Positions 12,965-24,763 of a DNA stretch of 64,000 bases are shown here, piece by piece. Source of the DNA: Sphagnum compactum (lineage: Eukaryota; Bryophyta; Sphagnopsida; Sphagnales); the NCBI GenBank assembly GCA_965153455.1, contig OZ234494.1, forward strand, positions 24,118,001 through 24,182,000, written 5' to 3'. Position numbers and translations under genes: made by a program. The notes beneath the pieces were generated by a model that saw only the letters and a program-made list of their open reading frames with translations, was not told the origin of the DNA and did not search any database. Each line of letters begins with the position of its first letter. Position 1 is the first letter of the stretch.

Positions 12965-13565
12965 ACATTACATTTTGAAGATGTCCTTGTAGATCCAAAT
13001 TTATTAGCATCACACATTATTTGTTTAAATGAAACGAAAGTTTAAAATGTTCATTTAAATTCAAAATTTTACAATTTTTTATCACAAAAGTTCCATATAT
13101 TATCATGTTATGATGAACATGACACTATGGTACTTTAAATGATAATGTGTCATTGATAGAAAACATAACAATCACAAATTTTGACGCTGAATTTATCATC
13201 GCATTTTTTAATGACAACACATGAAAAGCATTATACATAATTGCAATATATAAAACTCCCAAAATGCAAGTGTTGCATTTTAATTCTATACTAAAACACA
13301 TTATACAAATAATGCCTTCACATTGTCCAATTGTAATAATTGGAAACTTCAATATAAACTTTTTAACAAAAAAAAATCAATCATTAACATTACAAGCATT
13401 CATGAATAAATATAATTTAAAACTCACTTTTATAGAAAGCTCCATTATTAATGATACACAAATAGATCACATATGAACAAATGCACCAATACAACAATGT
13501 TATTCTAGAACGACACAAGCATATTGCACAAATCATAAACCCATTTATTTTGCTTTCAAATTACC
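12965..13565 (+). pseudogene. Helitron C-terminal AP/EEP-type endonuclease domain, decayed
   Basis: After the helicase, motifs of the endonuclease/exonuclease/phosphatase fold appear. HIICLNETKV (about 13012-13042) carries the metal-binding Glu. CPIVIIGNFN (about 13325-13355) is the usual GDFN box with Asp changed to Asn. IDHI (about 13465-13476) and NHKPIYFAFK (about 13532-13562) carry the C-terminal His box. This domain after a Rep-helicase is the hallmark of Helentron/Helitron2 elements rather than classical plant Helitron1. Stops interrupt the frame, for example after IDHI. Confidence 0.8.
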
Positions 13566-13733
13566 CGTAGTATGTTCCCCAATTCGTATTACCACACAAT
13601 AGCACAAAATGACTTGATAACACATAAATGCATGTACACACAAACACATACAAATAAATTTATATATGTATGTATTTATATACATACATAAATGCACATG
13701 TACAACATCTTATCTATTGGCAGGGCCAGCATG

Positions 13734-14219
13734 TTTGTGATGCCTTGTTTTCCAATGTGACATGCTGTAAGTTACTGACTTTTAAGTAGGGAGCCCATTA
13801 GCACCCTATGACATACCATGACTTCTGACTCTCTTGAGTCCTACTACTGGATGTCAGCTGAATTTTAGCTGGAGAATCCTGGCACCAGGTTAATCACAAA
13901 ACAATGCCCAATAGCTTAACTAATGATTCCATCACTTTGCAAGCACCCAAGTCACCTGGTGCTGATAATGAAAAGTGTGAGACAATTGTCCCTTGTAATT
14001 AGGGTGGGTTTTTCTATTTCAAAGACTCAAAGAACCAGCAAAGAATCGGCATTTCTTTCATGAAACCATTGAGGTTTTTGAAATACCTGCAATTTGGTGG
14101 TCCTTTGTAAAATTAAAGAATCACCGAACTGGTTCTCATGTGTACTCCTTACGAATAACAACGAGAGGAAAATTATGCCTACTTGTGGGTGTAAGATCCT
14201 TCCCACTCTTAAGACACCC
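13734..14219. repeat. Duplicated intergenic segment (matches 24765-25495)
   Basis: Shares long runs with unit B, for example gttactgacttttaagtagg, cctatgacataccatgactt and ggagaatcctggcaccaggt. Unit B has about 200 extra bases (about 25060-25262) between the words taattaggg and tcaaagaaccagc. No coding sequence was seen. Confidence 0.75.
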
Positions 14220-14459
14220 TAAACCCTAATCCCTGGTAAGTGAATCATGGTCTTAAACTCAGAGCAGACTATAGATTAATGCAGACATAACTATGGCAAC
14301 ATCATGAAGCTAGTGATTGGTACAATTAGTAGTTCCACTTCAATTTCCACCCCCTTCCCACCCAAGGACAATTACCTATCTCCATCACCATTCACAACTC
14401 TTTCTTTCTTTAATGGATATAGTGACATAGTGACATTTCCAATCGACTTGCAAAACTTA

Positions 14460-14675
14460 AGGTGCATTCACACTTGATGTTAGGGACTCTAGTGTGCTGA
14501 GTCCCTTAACACCATACTAGTCATTTAAGACTTAAACTTACTTATTGTGAAGATTTTTATGTTAAATTAACAGTCATTTAACATTAAGCCATCGGCCGTT
14601 TAACATTGGGTGCCACCTAGGATGCCACCTAAATTTTCATTTAACATTGATTTAACATCAAGTGTGAATGCACCA
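14460..14675. mobile_element. MITE-like TIR element, copy in unit A
   Basis: 216 bp with near-perfect terminal inverted repeats: left end ggtgcattcacacttgatgt, and the right end is its exact reverse complement, acatcaagtgtgaatgcacc. Flanked by TTA (14457-14459) and TAA (14676-14678). A 3-bp TTA/TAA target duplication with no coding capacity suggests a PIF/Harbinger-related miniature element. The same insertion exists at the matching site of unit B, so it predates the duplication. Confidence 0.85.
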
Positions 14676-14678
14676 TAA

Positions 14679-16435
14679 TGCAATGAAATTGTTGAGTTAC
14701 TTGAATAGCCTATACTCCATATTTATTTCTGAACAATGACATTGAAAGGCTCATAAACCTATTGAAAGGGGGGCCTGTAGAAAAGTGCAATTACTCCATC
14801 TCGGTGCTAATATGAATATGTACCAAAAGTATCCTCCAAGTCACCATTTCTTTGGACCCTAGATTGACCCTGTAATCCCTGTTTCATCTACAATTTGAGT
14901 GTAGTGATAAAGTGAGCAATATTGAGTAACGTTCAATGCAACTGGGTATAACTCACAGCAGTGAATGTACAGGTAAATCCAAAATTAGGGGGTGAAACTC
15001 CTGTGAGGACCCATTTGGGTGAGAAAACCTGTTTGACTCCCATTTTCTTTTCCTTACCTCAGTGTGCACTGTTTCCATCCTGACTTTTGATTCCATCCCC
15101 AGTTTTAGCGAAACTGGGACCCAGTACCCCCAGTTTGGTGTACTTCTTTACAGATAAAGATGCATATGGCTCTTTGGAAACAGAGGAATGAATGAATCAG
15201 AAGCAGGGTTCTAGAATTGGATGTATGTAAGCGGCAGAAGTCCCTGAAAAATGGATGGATCCGAACCAAACAAACCACTGAATGATTGGGCTTCTATATA
15301 ACACATCAGCTCCAACCACACACAGTATTTGGGCCTCTAAATGCACGTGCTTTTTACGCATCACATCCAATATACAGTCTCCATTATTTCCTAATGCCCA
15401 CCCCATGAACATGAAGAAATGGAGAGTATAAATAAAGGGAGAAACTATGTAAAAGACACGACTGGGGCCAATCAAAAGATATGATTTTTTTGGGGACCCT
15501 TTTACAGCCGGCGTATCTTGTACAATTTTAGAGGGTCCAACTCAGATTGTACACTATGTTAAGTGTATAATGTTCTTACAGGTCATTTTACTACTTCTTG
15601 TGGAGCACACTGTATTGAGACCATATATTCAATAGTTGCGACATCCCAATTTAGTGTCAATTTCTTCATTTTTAATGTCACATGGGAGAGGGCCAATCAC
15701 TTTTTTTAAACCAATCTTTTGAGACCTCCGTTACCCTAACTAAGCACAAGGTTATGGGAAACCATTTTCATGCTACTCTGGTGCATAACTCATATAAAAT
15801 TTGACGTCCAAACCAAAATTTTATTATTGCCACTGAAGAAGTGGGATAAGTAAGTGACTTTAGTGGGGGAGCGGGGGAGGGGGGGTTTGGTTGGTGTAGT
15901 TGATACTTGATACTTGGAAATGAAACAAGTTGCAATTAATGAAATGAGTATACCCATAAGCTCTCCGATGTACAGACCTAGAGAGTTCAGAAAATGAGCC
16001 ACATGCATATCATGTCATTATTGATGGCGGTATATATTACTACAAAGCTTGGACCTACCGATATAATAAACCCATGCATTATTGCACTGCTCATTGCAGC
16101 CCAGCAAATTTGTCACAGTTTCTGGAGGTGCACAGTGTTGAACTGATGATGAGTCAGTAGAAGCAAAGACTTTACCGCAAAAACAGTGCATGTAAAACAT
16201 GTATTCAAGAGACAAAGACTTTGTGTGTGTATATATATAACACAAGAGTTAACGGACGGCCACAAGCACATCATCCATTGGAAACCAGCTATAACTCAGT
16301 TGTGGATGACACCCTAACTGAAGTTAACGTCTGGTTTCACCTTGGTAACCCATCTGTCCTAATAAAAGTAGGACCTCTGTGTCGTATAGGTAGTTGGGTA
16401 TTTAGGTAAAACAATAGGTGATTAATAGGTGAGTA
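14679..16435. repeat. Duplicated intergenic segment (matches 32591-34660)
   Basis: Closely matches unit B apart from small indels and a 243-bp insertion in B at 33134-33376. Shared words include tgttgaactgatgatgagtc and gcttggacctaccgat. Frames read on either strand are short and carry indels between the copies, so no gene is called. Confidence 0.7.
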
Positions 16436-17789
16436 GTGTATTTGGAGGCCACCTTATTTCCATGAATTTCCCTCCTAGAAATTGGTAGGGATGTTATGCC
16501 TATTCCTCAAGGGTGGGAGGGAAATTATGCCTACTTAATAGGTGTAAGGTCCCTGCCACTATTGAGGAGTAAGCATAAGAACCCTCCCGTAGGCCTTTAC
16601 CCTACACCACAACAATCCATGCCACCACACTTTAGACACTAGGTTCCAGCAAGTTGCCAAAATAGGTATAGCCAGACTCTTGAAAAAATTCTGATTTCCT
16701 CTCTGACCTGTCGCCAAATTTAGCTAATTCCTCTTGTGGATGATTGCCAGTGTCACTACATCACAAAGTTGAAAAATAAATAAATAGATTAATTTTTAAA
16801 AAAACATGGGACATACGTATCAATTTATAAAACTTTTTCAATTCTGCCACTAACCTTTTAAAGGTATTAATGTAGAAATATACAGTGGATGTGGAATTAT
16901 GAGTAGGATTGGGCCTCCGGGTGAAAGAAGGTCGATGGCAATGTGCCTTTTTGCCAATGAGATCGTTAGAAATGGGAGCTGCAGATCAGATTCTTTTGAG
17001 GAGCTCTTGGGTAAATGTGGCACTTAAGTGTTGCAACAGCCTCCTAAGCTTGCATCTAAAGGTCCATTCACACTTGGTGTTAGCGACGCTAAGGTTGAGG
17101 TCCCCTACCACCATGCTAGCCATTTAGGACTTAAACCTAGTTGCCATGAAAATTTTATGTTAAGCTAACATTCACTTAACATTGAGCTATGGCCCATTTA
17201 ACATTGGGTGCCACCTAGGATCCACCTAGATTTTCATTTAACACTGATTTAACATCAAATGTGAATGCACTATAAGTGAGAAGAAAAATTTGCAGCAAAT
17301 GCTACCGGCACTTAAAAGTTGTAATAGTATCTCTATAGGGCTCATATTTAGGTGGGACAAAGAATTAGCGACCAATAAGATTGTTCAAATTCGTGCCTTG
17401 AATTATTTTAAAGAGTTGCAATGGTGAGCAAAACATTTAGTGTATTTTTTGCATGTGGCCATGCAAAAGACACCAAAAATTGCAAGGAGATCTGTCAACA
17501 AGACTGTGGAGTTTTGAACACATCCTTCTCTGATTGTAGAAGTACTATGGGGTGCACAAACCCTAGCATATCCATAATACACAATTTCAGCTTTGCAACC
17601 TCCTTGTAGTACCAACAGACATAGTGTTGGTCGAGTTCTGGCACATAATTTGTTGTGTTTGTTTTCTCATGACCAACTCTCTTCTTTTCTGCAACCTACC
17701 TATTTTTTAAGCAAGTGTTTGGTGTGCTACTTATCTACCTTTTAATAAAATTTTAAGGCCAAACAAAAGGTCCCTTAGGGCTGATTTCG
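16436..17789. other. Spacer between the duplication units
   Basis: No similarity to the region following unit B was noticed. It contains the third copy of the TIR element (17060-17272) and one instance of a dispersed word, atgcctactta...taggtgtaagg...cctgccact (about 16525-16565), which also occurs near 14175, 25450 and 28590. No gene was recognised. Confidence 0.5.
17060..17272. mobile_element. MITE-like TIR element, independent third copy
   Basis: 213 bp, same family as 14460-14675 and 32374-32587. Flanked by a perfect TAA target duplication (17057-17059 and 17273-17275). Ends read aaggtccattcacacttggt and aacatcaaatgtgaatgcac, so a few terminal bases have drifted. It sits in unrelated flanking DNA, showing that the family has moved at least twice. 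Confidence 0.82.
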
Positions 17790-18060
17790 CCAGGCTTAAC
17801 CTAGTTAAAGTTCACCCTGGCAAGCTTACCCAGCTGAATCAACCCCACAGAGCAACAGAATCAGCCCCATACGGCTCATGACTGACCCTGAGATCCTTAT
17901 TGCCCAGCAGAATCAGCCCCACAAATGCGACTCCATTAGGCCAAAGGCTGAACCCCCAAGAAACTTAACTGGGAGTATCAGCCCCACAAAACACAAGGGG
18001 TCCTCTCACCCTGGCAGACCTACCTGGGGAAAATCAGCCCCGTAAAGGCCGAGGCAGGCC
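17790..18060. repeat. Minisatellite block, distal part
   Basis: Degenerate units of the same family as the array at 18360-18790, with repeated words ttcaccctggcaagcttacc, agaatcagccccacaaa and ccaggcttaac. Units are more diverged than in the proximal block. Confidence 0.7.
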
Positions 18061-18359
18061 ATTTCCTTATTCTTTCCCTTTTTCTTTAGTGCTTAATGGT
18101 GATTTCTTTTAAATGGAGAAAAATAAGTTTTCTAAAGCCTTGTTAGTTCCCAAATTTCGAAGAAATTTTATAAAAATTCCAGATTCTTTTTTTATGTTCT
18201 AGGGTTCAGAATGATGCTTATGATTTTTTTTTATAAAAAATCATATTTTCTTACAGCCAAATCCAGCCCAATATCAGCATATGGATGACCACTGCTTCAG
18301 CTACATCACCAAATTATAATTAAATTAAAAAGAAGAAAAGAAAAGAACACTGTGAAGCC
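18061..18359. other. AT-rich gap inside the minisatellite
   Basis: Non-repetitive AT-rich sequence separating the two blocks of the minisatellite. No gene, RNA or transposon was recognised. Confidence 0.4.
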
Positions 18360-18790
18360 CCCCTAAGAGGCTTACCTGGTAGAATCCGCCCCCACAAGAC
18401 ACAAGGCTCACCCTGGCAGGCTTACCTGCGAGAATCAGCACGAGGCATACCCTGGCAGGCTTATGTGGCAGAATCAGCCCTGTAGGTCTGCGAAATGAAC
18501 CCCACAAAACACAAAGGCTCACCCTGGCAGGCTTACCTGACAGAACCAGCACAAGGCTTACCCCCTACTTGGCAGAATCAGCCTGGTAGGTCTACAGAAT
18601 CAGCCTCACAAGACACAAAGGCTTACCATGGCAGGCTTATGTGGCAGAATCAGTCCTGTAAGTCTGCGGAATCAGCCCCAGAAGACACTAGGCTCACCCT
18701 GCCAGCCTTACGTGGCAGGATCAGCCTTGTAGGTCTACAGGCTCAACCTGACAGGGTCAACTGGCAGAATCAGTTGCCCCGCGCAGGCAG
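18360..18790. repeat. Minisatellite upstream of pectate lyase copy 2
   Basis: At least seven imperfect units of 35-75 bp, each opening with a version of ggcttacctggcagaatcag and ending with ggctcaccctggca. A longer period (about 110-120 bp) is suggested by the recurring cctgtaggtctgc. The array is GC-rich in an AT-rich background. It produces spurious open frames with repeated KPARV. It ends 180 bp before the start codon of the pseudogene copy. Confidence 0.85.
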
Positions 18791-18970
18791 GGACCTGGAT
18801 TCTCCAATACAAAGCAACCAGCTGCTTGCAGTAGTCCGCAAACTTGTGGATTTCAAGTGTTGCAGCTGCTTAGATTGGAAGCTTTGAATTACGATTAGTT
18901 CCTGAGGAGTTGTGTGAGAGAAAATCTTCGTTACCAGAATATTCTTCATTGGATTTTTGCTCACACAATC

Positions 18971-21105
18971 ATGGCCTCATGGACATCTTCAGTATGGCAG
19001 AAGAAGAAGCTCCAATGCAGCAGCAGCTGTGTCTTCTTTATGTGCACCCTGCTGGTCGTCATTGCACCTCTCACTGTTCCACAATGTGAAGCTCGTAGGT
19101 ATGATTCACTGCGTCATGAAGAACTTCATGACTTAGAAGCTGACATTGACGTGCAGCAGCAGGTTGTGAGAGACCTTTCTGTCTCTCAACAAAGTGCCAG
19201 TAATGGTGATCTACTACTACCCAATGCTCATTTTGAGGTTCAAGAAGGCCCGGGACAAGTGCATTCCACTGCAACTGTCGCTGATCAGAACAACAACAAC
19301 AACAGGAAGCTGCAGCTCGATGGGTTTGTTGTCGAAGAAAGGTAGTTATATTTTATGCTGAGAATGATCGTCAAGAGTGAGCTTGAATCACAATATTTGT
19401 ATGCAAGTTTTCTCCTGCTTTTGTTCTTGCAATGTTGATGAGCCTGGGGATCCGGCAATGTCTGCAATTTGATGAAGGATTGTTGAGCCAGCTGCGAGAT
19501 GCTGATGAGACAGCATTTGTTTTGATACCCATTGATTGCAGTGTGGATGTCGACGAGCGCAAGAGCAACTACACCCGGCGAGTGTTGGCCGGCTGCGGAA
19601 CAGGGAACCCAATCGACGACTGCTGGAGATGTGATCCCAACTGGGAGAGCAACCGTCAATCCCTGGCCGACTGCGCCATCGGATTCGGCGAGAACGCCAT
19701 CGGAGGACGCAATGGCGAAATCTACGTGGTCACCGACGACAGCGACGACGCTGTCACCAACCCCAAGTACGGCACTCTTCGTTGGGGCGTCATTCAAACC
19801 CAGCCTCTGTGGATCATCTTCGCACGAGACATGATGATCACGCTCAAGGAGGAGCTCATCATGAACAGCTTCAAAACCTTAGGACGGCCGGGGTGCTAAC
19901 GTGCATATCGCAGGTGGCGCAGGTTTGACGCTGCAGTACATCTCTAATGTCATTGTGCACGGACTCCATATCCACGACCTCAAATCCACCGGAGATACAA
20001 TGGTAAGTACTGCAACAATGTTCCTTGTATCTCCTCTTTTGAGTGGGTGCTGGGGTGCTGGCTGTTAGCGCGCGTCAACCATGTCCGACTCTCGCTACAT
20101 CTCTTTTGCAGAATGTGTAGACCACTGCTGCTACGTCCCCTCAGGAACTATGGGTCTAATGTCTAAACCCAGGTACTTTGGTCATTGGAGTTCAACGACA
20201 CTTGTTCTTTTATTCTTTTCCTTGTGCAGGTGATAAGCACACCGACCCATGTCGGGTACAGAGGCATGGCAGACGGAGATGCAGTGAACATTTTCGGCTC
20301 GCACGACTTGTGGGTGGATCACAACTTCCTGGCCAACGCCGCGGACGGTCTGGTGGATGCCATTGAGGGCTCTACAGACATCACCGTCTCCAACAACTAC
20401 TTTACCGACCATGACGAGGTGATGCTCTTGGGTGCGCATCCCGAGGACACCTTCGATGTCCACATGAGAGTCACCGTCGCCTTCAACCATTTCGGACCCA
20501 ACCTTATCGAACGCATGGTACTCTAGTAAACCCTAAGCATACCCCATCCCTCCTGCACCGACGTTGCTGGTGCAAGAGTTGGTAATATGATTTGGATTCC
20601 CGCTCCTGCTGCTGCTCCGGATCTCTACCTCTGGATAAGATATTTTCTTCCGAGGGCTGATCCGCCGGCGGCTGAATCCTCATAGGAATTGAGAATTTGT
20701 CGTCTAACCTTCCTCGGCTTTGATGACGTCTGTTCCTGCAGATGCCGATTTGGGTCGTTTCATGTGGTGAACAACTACTACTCACAATGGGAGATGTACG
20801 CGGTGGGAGGGAGCGAGAACCCTACTATCAACAGCGAGGGAAACTATTACGTGGCTCCCAACAACCCGGATTTCAAACAAGCGACGAAGCGCATCTCTGA
20901 CGGGGGGCCGAGAGATTTGGACAAGAATTCGATGTCGTGGAACTGGAGAAGCGTAGGCGACATCTTCGACAACGGCGCCTACTTCGTCAGCTCTGGAGCT
21001 CCGGACTCAGATGGGGCTCTGTACGCTAAAGCCACGAGCTTCCGCGCTCGTCCAGCAACCATGGTATCCGTCATAACTAACGATGCCGGTCCCCTCATGC
21101 TGTGA
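18971..21105 (+). pseudogene. Pectate lyase copy 2, inactivated by frameshift and lost splice donor
   Basis: Exons matching copy 1 lie at 18971-19341, 19542-20002, 20230-20517 and 20742-21105. Exon 2 is 461 bp against 460 bp in copy 1: an extra base after the codons for SFKTL (about 19880) shifts the frame to a TAA at 19897-19899. Exon 3 lacks about 9 bp that in copy 1 encode the end of RMPR and carry the GT donor; the sequence now reads cgcatggtactctag and would stop. Either lesion removes the catalytic Arg region. Other changes at conserved places include a Cys to Gly in the AGGACLTLQ segment. The rest stays similar to copy 1, so inactivation looks recent. A truncated transcript of about 244 codons could still be made. 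Confidence 0.9.
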
Positions 21106-21189
21106 GCCGCAATCCAACATGCACAATGGACTTCGTATCTGCAAGCGTCGATGTCGGCTCTGATCATCTTTCTTTTGGACTCGCAAAAA

Positions 21190-21390
21190 ATGAACCCTGA
21201 ACCCTAAAGTGTAATACTGTTGTTCAGCTCTGTGGTCTGCAATTACGTGCAAGTATTAACAAACCCTAAGCAGTAAACCCTAAACTGTTTTCAGCTCAGC
21301 GATATGCAATCATCTGAAGGTGGTCTAAAAGGAAAATGAACCGTTAACTCAAAACCCTAATCCTAAAACCTAAACCCTAAATTTCTTAGA
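21190..21390 (+). repeat. Telomere-like heptamers in 3' flank of copy 2
   Basis: Matches 2575-2870 but with fewer repeat units. It contains aaaccctaag, aaaccctaaac and aaacctaaaccctaaa. Confidence 0.65.
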
Positions 21391-24300
21391 GTTTTTAAGC
21401 CACCTCTTCTATGGAAAAACAACATGGCTTCAAAAGCACCCCCAAAAAAAAAGTGTTTTTCTGCACTGAAGTCTAGAAGTGAACTTCTTCACAGTGTAAG
21501 TTTTGCTATTTAGATATTATCATAGATGGGTTAGGACTAAGAGTTTTGCCTACTTAGCTAATCATGGATTGTTTAGAATTAGTAGGAGTTCCTAAGGCAG
21601 AGGTTGTGCTTAATGTGACCCTCCTTTTTTGGTGCTCCCCAGATGTTGTACAATAATTTCTTTACTCAGAAAGTTGTAGTTCTACAAATCTTTGCACTTA
21701 TTCATGCATGGATTTTTGAAGCCACTTAATATTTTATCTTGTCATTCATATTTTTTGAAAAGCTTTTGACCTAAAAACTAACACTAAATTGTAACCCAAA
21801 ATTTGTTTGTAACACAAAAAAAGTTATTATATGAGATTCCTTGCAATTGTATTCCCTCATCACTACACAAATGGTGCCATTATTTTGGATCTTTGAGTGT
21901 TCTTCTCACAACACAAGTTGTCAGTTTCAATTAGAATCATTCATAATGTTCACTCACTAGTGCACTCTTAACCATAGTTACCAAATCATGACAAATTATT
22001 TTTTGTGCCAAATAATTGTTCGCCCAAACATGACATGTTAGTGGTGATCGGACAAGTAGGGAGAAGCCAAACACAGGCAAGTTGGCAATTGGCAAGCCAA
22101 ATAATGGTTTGCCCAAATATGAACTCAATGAAGGTGTGGAGTCTATGGTATAAAGTTTTTTATTTGTTCATGACATGTTGATGTGATGGAATCATCATGT
22201 AATACCATTCAAACCCAAATAAACTACAATCATATATGCCCTTGGGTTATACCCTTCCAGCATTGGTATCCATTTGTGTTGGGTGGACCAATTTAGTAAA
22301 TGAGCGGCTTTGCCTTACAATAATGTTTTACATGAAATCAAGTTAATGAGTTTAAAGCTCATGAGCTTTACAAGGAGAGCCCAAGATTGATCTTGGAAAT
22401 GAATTTTGTCCAATTTAAAGAGTTTTTTGCCATTAAAAAAAACGAAGCTTATTTCCCTAACATTTTTGCATATTTTGGAAGGCCAAGGCCTCTTCCCCAT
22501 CCCCCTTAAAAACAAGGGAGCCTCTCCCTTCCCCATGCCATCCAACGGAAAAACCCTTTTGAACAGTATCCCCTCACCCCACGTGAAAAGGAGAAAAATA
22601 AACAAAAAATCACCTTGTCCACCTCACTCAAGAATTAACTCCTTGAATAATTACCACGATTATATATGAGAACACACTATTTCATTTTTTGAGAACCATA
22701 GTTATATCAAATATATGCATGTGGAAATTTGAGAACCATGGTTATCAGTCTAAGAACCGACCTGAGACCTAGAAGGGTTTGGTGCAGTTACGAATTATTA
22801 CTCAACACTGGTTATGAGGTTGAGGTGATGCACAATTATGCACTAATTGACGGACAATATTGATCTGCCAGAATTGGATGTGTGATGCATTAGTGCAGTA
22901 ATGAGGCACAATAAACAGTGATTACCACTCATTTGGGCCATAGCCTTCAGGAGGTCGCTTTTGTCTTTAGTGGCTAACCCTTGTGGTTAGAGGTACCTAT
23001 AACCGTGTGAGTGTTAATATTTACCTTAACTATTCAATATATCAGGTAAATTTTGATAGAATTAGGATGATAAAACCCAAAGGAATTAAAAAATGTTAAC
23101 CTAAAATTTTGAGATTTTCTAACACCATTTTCCTTTCCCATTCCCAGACTTCACTAGAACTCATCTGCCCTGCAAGGCACAAACTACACGGTGCTTGGTA
23201 CCAATGCCAAGACTTTGTCATACAACACAACTCACATTAGTGTGGTAAAAAATGTTCATGAACAAGTCTTCATATGACATAATTCACATGAGTATTATTT
23301 TCTTAAAAAAGTCTCATGCACAAGTCTTACAACTGGGTAGAAATGGTACATTTTAACTCATGATAACGGAGACCAAAATTTGCGCTACTTGAAATGGTCC
23401 AACATCAATTAGACGGAACATGCCATATTGCCTTTCCATAGGGACAAATGATCAAATAGGTACCATGTCTTTGCAGGTAAAAAAGTCTTGCAAGGAGGAT
23501 TGATTCAACATGAGCTGCTAAAGCTTTTGAGCACAAGATTAGAGGCTGGACAATTCCAATTAAATAGATACATTTTTTAAAAGGTCTAAATTGTAAACAC
23601 CCCTTGGTTACATACATCAACCCTTTTGAATTTGCTGCATGTAAAACTCAAAACTCCTTCACCCTAAATGTAGAAAATATTATTTCATATATGCAAACCC
23701 ATGGTTGAAAAATCTGTTTAAATGAAAGATTTTCACAACTAGGATTTAATGAAGATGCTTTGGAAACTCTTCGACCTAAAGTGTGTAAAATGTTGAATTT
23801 TTTAGTAGGCTTTTTCATTGAAAATTCAATTAGATTACAAAAAATGGTTTTGAAAGGGAAATAATTAGTTTGGTAACCAGTTCACACTTGGGCCAATGGC
23901 ATAGGCTACATAAATCAACATGATTTCCCATGATTTCTCTTCAAAGTTGCTCACCCAAATCTGAAAATTGCAAAGCTTTATTCTTACTTGAAGAATCTTT
24001 TCTTTCCTTTTTTTAATTTTCCCCCATAAGTACTTAACTTGGTCATTGTGAGTGCCATATTACTATGCATGTGTGAGTATCATGCCTGAAGTCCTTTTTG
24101 GGGCAAAAGCTTCAGATACAGCCTTATAGGCAGCACATGCCCATTCCCACATGAGCTCAATCTACCTTTGCTACCTCATCATCATGTGTTTGATTTTGCC
24201 TCAAGCATTTACCAAAGACTTTTGAATTTGTAAACTTTGAATACAGTAGTTGTAATAAAATTCATGGATCAGAAGATTGGACCAAATTTCTAACTAAGAC

Positions 24301-24763
24301 TTTGAATGTAGATGAAATGATTGTTGAAAAGGCTTTAGATTCTTTGGGCTAATTCTTTAGTTTCTGTGAGAGACTTTGGATTGTCATAGTGTCTATTACT
24401 AATCACTTCCCTCTAATGTTTTATAAAATTAGATCTTTGTTTCAAAGGGGGACAGATTGTAATCCATTGTGAGAGCTCTACCATCCACAAAATCCATTCA
24501 AAGAAGCTGTCTATTCACACTATTTCTCATCAATCTGGATGAGAAATGCTGCCATATTGCAACTTAAGTCTCTTAAGAATTCTGCAGTGCTCATAAGAAT
24601 CTCACTAAATCAGTAGTAATTTGTAAGTACCTAAAATCTCATGGAATTTCAGGACAGTTAAATCCAGAATACCCCATTTGAGGAAAGTCCCAAAAAACAC
24701 ATTGGATCTGTGAACAAAGCCCAAAAGGTCACATTAGGTCACCCTAGTCCTGATTGCTTGGTT
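21391..24763. other. Duplicated intergenic DNA of unit B, no gene recognised
   Basis: Counterpart of 2871-6233. Open frames differ from those in unit A because of indels, so none is supported. An extra segment near 24225-24300 (about 75 bp) is not present at the matching place of unit A. Confidence 0.55.

Larger units (their letters stand above)
6234..13733 (+). mobile_element. 7.5-kb block present only in unit A (gene fragment plus Helitron)
   Basis: Alignment of the two duplication units places this block at one point. On the left, cctgtttgcttgg in A corresponds to cctgattgcttgg in B. On the right, tttgtgatgcc in A corresponds to tttttgatgcc in B, immediately after. The block contains the aspartokinase/homoserine dehydrogenase fragment (7090-8388), a tandem array (8457-8775) and a decayed Helitron coding region (9019-13565). 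An insertion into unit A is the simplest reading. A deletion from B cannot be excluded, and no diagnostic termini were identified. Confidence 0.6.
1..16435 (+). repeat. Tandem segmental duplication, unit A
   Basis: This stretch matches 18650-34660 in the same orientation and order. Matching parts are 1-6233 with about 18660-24763 (minisatellite, pectate lyase and 3' flank), about 13734-14219 with 24765-25495, and 14220-16435 with 32118-34660. Unit A contains an extra block at 6234-13733 and lacks the material at 25496-32117 of unit B. The left edge lies outside the window. Similarity stops near 16435, after the motif aataggtgattaataggtga. The boundaries were read by eye from shared words. Confidence 0.85.

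Noticed and set aside
18325-18887. Frames with repeated KPARV or QNQP words around the minisatellite
   Set aside because: They are translations of the tandem DNA repeat and are not conserved with the matching part of unit A.
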